Source: Gracilaria gracilis
Lineage: Eukaryota; Rhodophyta; Florideophyceae; Gracilariales; Gracilariaceae
Assembly (NCBI GenBank): GCA_030374805.1
Contig: JARGSG010000015.1
Coordinates: forward strand, 496,001 to 560,000
Reading direction: 5' to 3'
Length of the DNA: 64,000 nt
Shown: positions 59,735 to 64,000 of the stretch, piece by piece
How positions within the stretch are numbered: position 1 is the first letter of the stretch
Layout: the number at the start of each line of letters is the position of its first letter
Program-made: the position numbers and the translations under genes
The notes under the pieces: generated by a model
Told to the model about the DNA's origin: nothing
Seen by the model: the letters and a program-made list of their open reading frames with translations, nothing else
Database searches by the model: none

Positions 59735-60300
59735 TCATTCGTCGTCCTTCATGTGCTCAAGAATGTACTGTTGGAGTTCATTCTTGCCCATAGCGCCCTC
59801 CTTCAGCCCATACGCAGTACCTTTTCTAAACACAGCAAAGGTGGGCAAACCTCGAATAGCATACTCCGAGACAAATTGTTCATTCTTTTCAGTGTCAATC
59901 TTGCAAACCTTAAGGCTACCGTCATACTCGGCGGCAGCCCAATCCATGAGCGGCGCAATCAGCTTGCAAGGTCCACACCACGCGGCATAAAAGTCAACCA
60001 GAACTGGCGTCTGCGCGCAAGCAAATTGGGTCAGCGCTTTGTCACACGTTTTACGCCTGGGATCTTATCTGCGACTGTGCTTGGGTGACGTACCGTATCG
60101 GATTGCTTGATGACCGCTTCTTCAAACGTATCAGAATCCACTTCTAATGGGGTGGATGCTCGAATTGTGGCGTGTTTACGCGCAGGTCTTGTACGACGAA
60201 CGGCAGGACAAGTGGCACCTGAGCTCAGCGGACTAGCTCGCAGTGTATTTGATCTGCGGAACGGCGCGAACGACGTGACAAAAGCGGAAGAGCTGTGCAT
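59735..60300 (-). CDS. Plastid thioredoxin (y-like)
   Basis: Two exons: 60300-60094 and 60010-59735, giving 160 aa. Thioredoxins reduce disulphides of target enzymes. The 83-bp intron (GTACGT...CGCGCAG, phase 0) removes a stop-containing stretch. It joins VIKQSDT to TPVLVDFYAAWCGPCKLIAPL, with the active-site WCGPC at residues 80-84. Later come VCKIDTEKNEQFVSEYAIRGLPTFAVFRKG (cis-Pro in GLPTF) and a normal C-terminal helix. The first 48 residues are Ser/Arg/Ala-rich without acidic residues, consistent with a plastid transit peptide. IDTEKN and the overall pattern fit y-type thioredoxins best, with m- or x-type possible. Divergent from RTRAF. Confidence 0.92.
60011..60093 (-). other. Intron in thioredoxin gene
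   Basis: 83 bp, donor GTACGT, acceptor GCGCAG, phase 0. Needed to link the leader with the WCGPC domain. Confidence 0.9.
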
Positions 60301-60530
60301 GGCGGCTGGTAGACTTTGGATAGCTGCGGATGAGCGACGAATGGCAACGGCGGGGGGCAGACGAACAGATGTCTATCTGCAGGGTTGCAGCTGAATCTCC
60401 ACTCAACGACCGCTGGACACGTGCAGCACATTTTTAGGCGCAAGCCGCTCTTGAAATGAAGCCGCCGCAACATCTGCCGCCCAAGCTTCTGCGGCCGCAA
60501 CATCGGCGTCGCACATTCGCTTCACCCGCG

Positions 60531-61293
60531 ATGAACTGCTCCGAAGCGGCCATCGACCTGCGCTTGAAAGCCCTTCAATGCCCCATACCACCCGATCCCT
60601 CAGGTGAGTTTCCCGCAGCCATCACGCCAATCCATCCTTCTCCCCGCTAACACCCCGTCAGACGCGCTCCTTATTCAGAAGCAAATTTGCTGGCTGGAAG
60701 ACGTTTACATCCGCCGCTACGCCATCGCCGACCGCGCCCCGCTTCGAAAAACGGATTATCACTCTGCGTTGAACGCGTATCTGCGACTGCTAGACGCGCC
60801 TGTCGAAGCGCACGCTTCTGCACCCGCCGCCAGAAACTTTTTGCTGGACGTTGCTATCGATCTTCATTACGAGGACAATGCCGCTCTGTTTAACACGCCG
60901 TTTGATCCGTGGGAGTCTCAAAGGCTTCCCATAGTTCCAGGTGTGGCGAGCTCACTCATTGTATCCACCGCTATACAGTCGTTGAGAGATGCTTTGGGGC
61001 TCCCTGACATTGAAAACGTTTGCAGCGCCGATGTGGCCGCCGCCGCTGCGGATGCCGTTGAGGCACTCACGTGTGATAACTTGACGTTTGACGCAGAACT
61101 GGATATTGATAACATGCCAGTCGCGCTCGAGACCGACGACAAGCAAGTTCAACGCGTCACCTGCATCATGCGTCTTCTCTACGTTCGGCGCCTACGCGCT
61201 CTGCAAGACGAGATCAACAGCATCATCTCTGCGATGCAATCCATAACAGCCAATCCAAGTACCGATGCCAAGTTAGGCAAGGTGGGACGCTAA
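60531..61293 (+). CDS. RTRAF: RTRAF (hCLE/CGI-99) homologue, tRNA-ligase-complex protein
   Basis: Two exons: 60531-60603 and 60662-61293, giving 234 aa (human RTRAF 244). In animals this protein joins RTCB, DDX1 and FAM98 in the tRNA-splicing ligase complex and shuttles with RNA. The 58-bp intron (GTGAGT...CGTCAG, phase 1) joins PPDPS to DALLIQKQICWLEDVYIRRYAIADR, matching the family's FRNFIVWLED..IRHYKIEDR. The end is diagnostic: RVTCIMRLLYVRRLRALQDEIN, then NPSTDAKLGKVGR, versus DPKTDHRLGKVGR in animals. An upstream in-frame ATG at 60456 would add 25 basic residues, and 60531 better fits family length. Only 38 bp separate its stop from that of TAM41. Confidence 0.92.
60604..60661 (+). other. 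Intron in RTRAF gene
   Basis: 58 bp, donor GTGAGT, acceptor CGTCAG, phase 1; the shortest intron in the window. Confidence 0.9.
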
Positions 61294-61331
61294 CAGCTCA
61301 GTTAACACACACAGGTGCCCTTTACTATTAT

Positions 61332-62303
61332 CTACCGCAAAGCACTTCGTATTGATTTACCAATCTTGGCGGCCACATATCTAACGCTGGTGGTCAAGCC
61401 CGCAGACGCCACACCTTTGGCAGCCTGAGTGACGCTACTTCTAGCCACCACTGACCCAATCGCCGCCAGCACTGCATTACGCACCCGACTTGCATGCACA
61501 TGCGGTACTTCATCGCGCTCAGCACCCACCGCCTTACTGGCAGCCTCTCTGACTCTCGATGGTAATCTGCGCAATAATCGTTGTTGCGCCTCTGCTCCAA
61601 TGTCGCGTCTCCACACGTTGCCGCGCGTAACAACGTCTCTGACGATATCGCAGGACGCATACATGGAACGAAAGGCTCGAACATTGGCCGACACAATGTC
61701 ACAAACCTTGGTCCTGGCCTCCACGGCCATGGACATTCGCACGTCCTTTGTATATGATAGAGAGGCTACGGCGGTATAGAAACGCTGCTCATCAAAGCTC
61801 TCCGGCAGCGTGAGCAAAGCTGCAGCAGCTGCGGCCTCAGTATTCTGGCGCATGGCCTTTTTAAGCAGGGGTCCTGCGCTAGTCAGCACTCGAACTGGCT
61901 TCTGCAGCCTGCCCGACACGTAAAACGAGTCCCACTCGGTCAAATCACTGAGAAGGTTAGCGGTAGAAACAACGCCATACTTGAAGCTTGTGCCATGCGA
62001 CGACAGCATGGTGTTGAAATACACGGCAGCTCCGCTCTGCTGCACCCTAGAAATAATGGGAGCACCTGCCAGCTGCGCAGGCAGCGAATAGTGATTCAGG
62101 TTTCGATATAGGTTTTGCGAGTGCCATTGCTGGGGGTCATCCACCGCCACCATCAAGTCGATCATGCGGCGACGCGGATCGGCGTTGCATTGCGGAATTA
62201 TGGCGGAGCCGTAGGCGAAGGCGAAGGAGGCAGGCGGAAGCGTGGATAAGATGTGCTCCGCCTGATCGATGGGGTACGCGCACGAGTCGACGACCTGCAC
62301 CAT
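61332..62303 (-). CDS. TAM41: TAM41, mitochondrial CDP-diacylglycerol synthase
   Basis: 323 aa from the ATG at 62303. Tam41/TAMM41 makes CDP-diacylglycerol on the matrix side of the inner mitochondrial membrane, the first step towards cardiolipin. Family motifs in order: FAFAYGSAIIPQ, RRRMIDLMVAVDDPQQWHSQNLYRNLNHYS (nucleotidyltransferase GS...D-x-D-like core), AAVYFNTMLSSHGTSFKYGVVST, WDSFYVSGRLQKPV, AALLTLPESFDEQRFY and SLSYTKDVRMSMA. The C-terminal end SSVTQAAKGVASAGLTTSVRYVAAKIGK also matches. Human TAMM41 is 316 aa and starts at the same relative place, supporting this start. Upstream ATGs at 62439 and 62430 lie in another frame, whose product looks like a basic presequence (see findings). 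Confidence 0.93.
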   Translation of the reverse strand: MVQVVDSCAYPIDQAEHILSTLPPASFAFAYGSAIIPQCNADPRRRMIDLMVAVDDPQQWHSQNLYRNLNHYSLPAQLAGAPIISRVQQSGAAVYFNTMLSSHGTSFKYGVVSTANLLSDLTEWDSFYVSGRLQKPVRVLTSAGPLLKKAMRQNTEAAAAAALLTLPESFDEQRFYTAVASLSYTKDVRMSMAVEARTKVCDIVSANVRAFRSMYASCDIVRDVVTRGNVWRRDIGAEAQQRLLRRLPSRVREAASKAVGAERDEVPHVHASRVRNAVLAAIGSVVARSSVTQAAKGVASAGLTTSVRYVAAKIGKSIRSALR

Positions 62304-62817
62304 CTCGGCGCGCGGAGGTGAGAGCGCGAGCTTGTTGATGTTGTCTGCGCAGCGCCGCGCTGGTGATGGATGCTGGCCAGAATGATGCAATGTTGCGCAG
62401 CTGCTGCTTTTTGGGGACAACTGTCGCCATTTGGCGCATTACAGCATACGGACAGATAGATTAGGTGTAAGCATGTGGCGGCGGGAGCAGTGAGTGCATC
62501 CTTGTCGCGAGTGTGTGGGCGATGCGAAGCGACACGCAGGGTTGCGAATGCGAAGGCTTGTGACCTAACTCAACTCACAAGAGCTGGGTGGCGCTTGCAC
62601 TCGGCTGCGGGCGGGACGCTCACGCTCACGCAAGTGACCACGATACGGCTGCTGCCAACACTCCGGACGAGGAACTATTTACATTGGACGGATCCGCTAG
62701 AGTACGATACAAGACTATGATATAGAAGACAGCACCAACGCGCATGCTCCGTCACGCGCGCCACACACATGAGAACACACCAACGCCGCACACTCGCACC
62801 GCCGCTATCTACAGCAG
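62304..62817. other. Intergenic region, TAM41 upstream
   Basis: 515 bp between the TAM41 start and the kinase stop. Contains the out-of-frame upstream ATGs of TAM41 (62439, 62430) and a CTATCTACAG word at 62805. No other gene is seen. Confidence 0.45.
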
Positions 62818-63794
62818 CTACAAGAGGTCATTAATCATCGCGTCGTTCTCCTTGTTGTCGTTGAGTACAGGGCCTGTATACTCCGAGTACTTGTGACGGA
62901 TGTCATCAAAGTACGCGCTTTTCAGCGCTTCCAACGCCGAAACTCGTCGGTGCGGAGACAGATGCAACATGTTTTCCAACAACTTTATACCGTCCGCCCC
63001 CAAAACTGAAAGCCCTTTGTACACGTCCTGTACCCGTTGTCGCTTCCACTGCGGGTATGCATGCCAGTCACGCAGCGAAGCCACATTGGGCCATGTCTCC
63101 GAATTGGGCGTCCCGAGCACGCGGAAAATAGCAAGAAGCTGTTCGAGCTCGGAGTCGCCGGAAAAGATTGGTCGTCCTAGGATCATCTCAGCTAGGATGC
63201 ATCCCACCGACCAAATGTCCACGCCGGTCGAGTAGTACTTGGTACCGAGTAAGATCTCCGGCGCGCGGTACCACAGCGTCACCACTTCGTGCGTGTACTT
63301 TGCCACCGGTAGTGTGAACACGCGCCCTAATCCAAAGTCAGCCAGCTTCACTGTGCGCGACTTGACGTCGATTAAGAGGTTTTGCGGCTTGAGATCGCGG
63401 TGAAGCACCGCGTGTGAGTGGCAGTACTTGAGTCCCAGTAGGATTTGGTAACAAAATTCCTTTGCCAGTTGCGAGTTCATACCCACACCTTTCCCATACG
63501 TTGTGGTCATAAATTGCTTAAGATCATGATCAAGGTACTCGAAAACGAGGAACAGCACGGGCATTCCCGAACGTTGTTCCGAGTGTACTACTTCCTCCAG
63601 GCGCACAATGTATGGGCTGTCGAGGCTGCGCAAGATTGACACCTCGCGCAGCGTAGTGGGCGGCACACCCTCGTCATCGCTGGCGAGGATGGTTTCTTCA
63701 ACGCCACGATCTTGCCGGTCTCTAGATGCTGCGCCTTGTACACCTTACCATACGTGCCCTGGCCAAGCAGCTCGGTGCGCTTGTAGTTCTCCAT
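62818..63794 (-). CDS. CDKB: CDKB-like cyclin-dependent kinase (PPTTLRE), reading frame broken by one base
   Basis: About 325 aa if read through one frame change. Plant-type B CDKs drive the G2/M transition with a cyclin. Start MENYKRTELLGQGTYGKVYKAQHLETGKIVALKK gives the P-loop and catalytic Lys. About 34 codons in, near 63691-63696, the frame shifts by one base (GAAACC where GAAAACC or similar would keep frame). It continues ILASDDEGVPPTTLREVSILRSL, the cyclin-binding helix of the CDKB class. Then HRDLKPQN, KLADFGLGRVFTLP, THEVVTLWYRAPEILLG and a normal C-lobe to SEYTGP. No GT-AG intron can explain the shift without deleting the ATP site. It may be a sequencing or assembly slip beside an A run, or a real lesion; the rest of the gene is undamaged. 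Confidence 0.85.
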
Positions 63795-64000
63795 AAGAGC
63801 GAGCGAGAGAGAGAAAGGCGATGCGACTTGAACAAGAACGGGTGGAGGAAGCGAAGGGATGTATGGCCGCAAGCATGAGAAGGAGACGAGGGGAGGATAG
63901 CTAAGAAGTAGAACGAACGGACGGTTTTGAGGGGGGGACGGCGCGAGTGGGGATGAAACGACGTGAACGAGGGCCGGATGTAGGGGGGTGGGAGGAGGGG
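63795..64000. other. Upstream region of the kinase gene, window end
   Basis: 206 bp of purine-rich (- strand: C/T-rich) leader or promoter sequence; window ends here. Confidence 0.4.

Noticed and set aside
63588..63794. Reading the kinase frame break as an intron
   Set aside because: No GT-AG pair of suitable length exists without removing the ATP-binding segment or the PPTTLRE helix; a one-base frameshift is the simplest reading.

Overview
The window looks like nuclear DNA from a compact, intron-poor photosynthetic eukaryote, most likely a red alga. Several genes point to a plastid: a CtpA-type peptidase with a thylakoid-type leader, a plastid-type thioredoxin with an N-terminal extension, a bacterial-type glutamyl-tRNA synthetase with a long presequence, and an ACT-repeat protein. 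A PPTTLRE-type (CDKB-like) kinase and a plant-type C2-phospholipase D fit the same picture. Most of the 28 protein genes are single ORFs. Six short GT-AG introns (58-132 bp) could be placed in five genes because splicing restores a conserved motif. The lineage is an inference; no rRNA or marker gene is present.

Layout. At 0-6.4 kb: plastid CtpA (-), an orphan secreted protein (+) and the snoRNP protein GAR1 (+). At 6.7-17.4 kb: one uninterrupted 10.7 kb gene (-) for a Csf1/Tweek/BLTP1 bridge-like lipid-transfer protein, divergent from DDB1 (+). At 22-25.3 kb: a secreted YfaP/DUF2135-like protein and a Gln/Pro-rich double-stranded-RNA-binding protein. At about 26.6-35.9 kb: a very GC-rich island with a mitochondrial carrier, four orphan proteins (one with a PP1-docking-like RVHF motif, one with a U1-type zinc finger) and two tandem bZIP paralogues. 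At 36.1-53.5 kb: nine genes in strict strand alternation: CLPTM1, ACT-repeat protein, phospholipase D, TIP41, a possible Mediator-like protein, GluRS, RPL26, an SMP/EF-hand/C2 protein and an orphan. At 53.5-57.9 kb: a gene-poor, AT-richer stretch with decayed repeats. At 57.9-63.8 kb: glycosyltransferase 2, plastid thioredoxin, RTRAF, TAM41 and a CDKB-like kinase whose reading frame is broken by one base.

There is no operon logic; these are mostly unlinked housekeeping genes packed as divergent and convergent pairs. Themes that recur are lipid transfer and lipid metabolism (BLTP1, SMP-C2, PLD, TAM41), organelle maintenance (CtpA, Trx, GluRS, TAM41, carrier) and RNA biology (GAR1, RTRAF, dsRBD protein, RPL26). 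No complete mobile element, CRISPR array, rRNA or convincing tRNA was seen. The best leads for something undescribed are the GC-rich island of orphans with the bZIP pair, a GTACCGTTGGTACCA element shared by two distant promoters, the SMP-EF-hand-C2 architecture, and a decayed repeat family at 56-57 kb.
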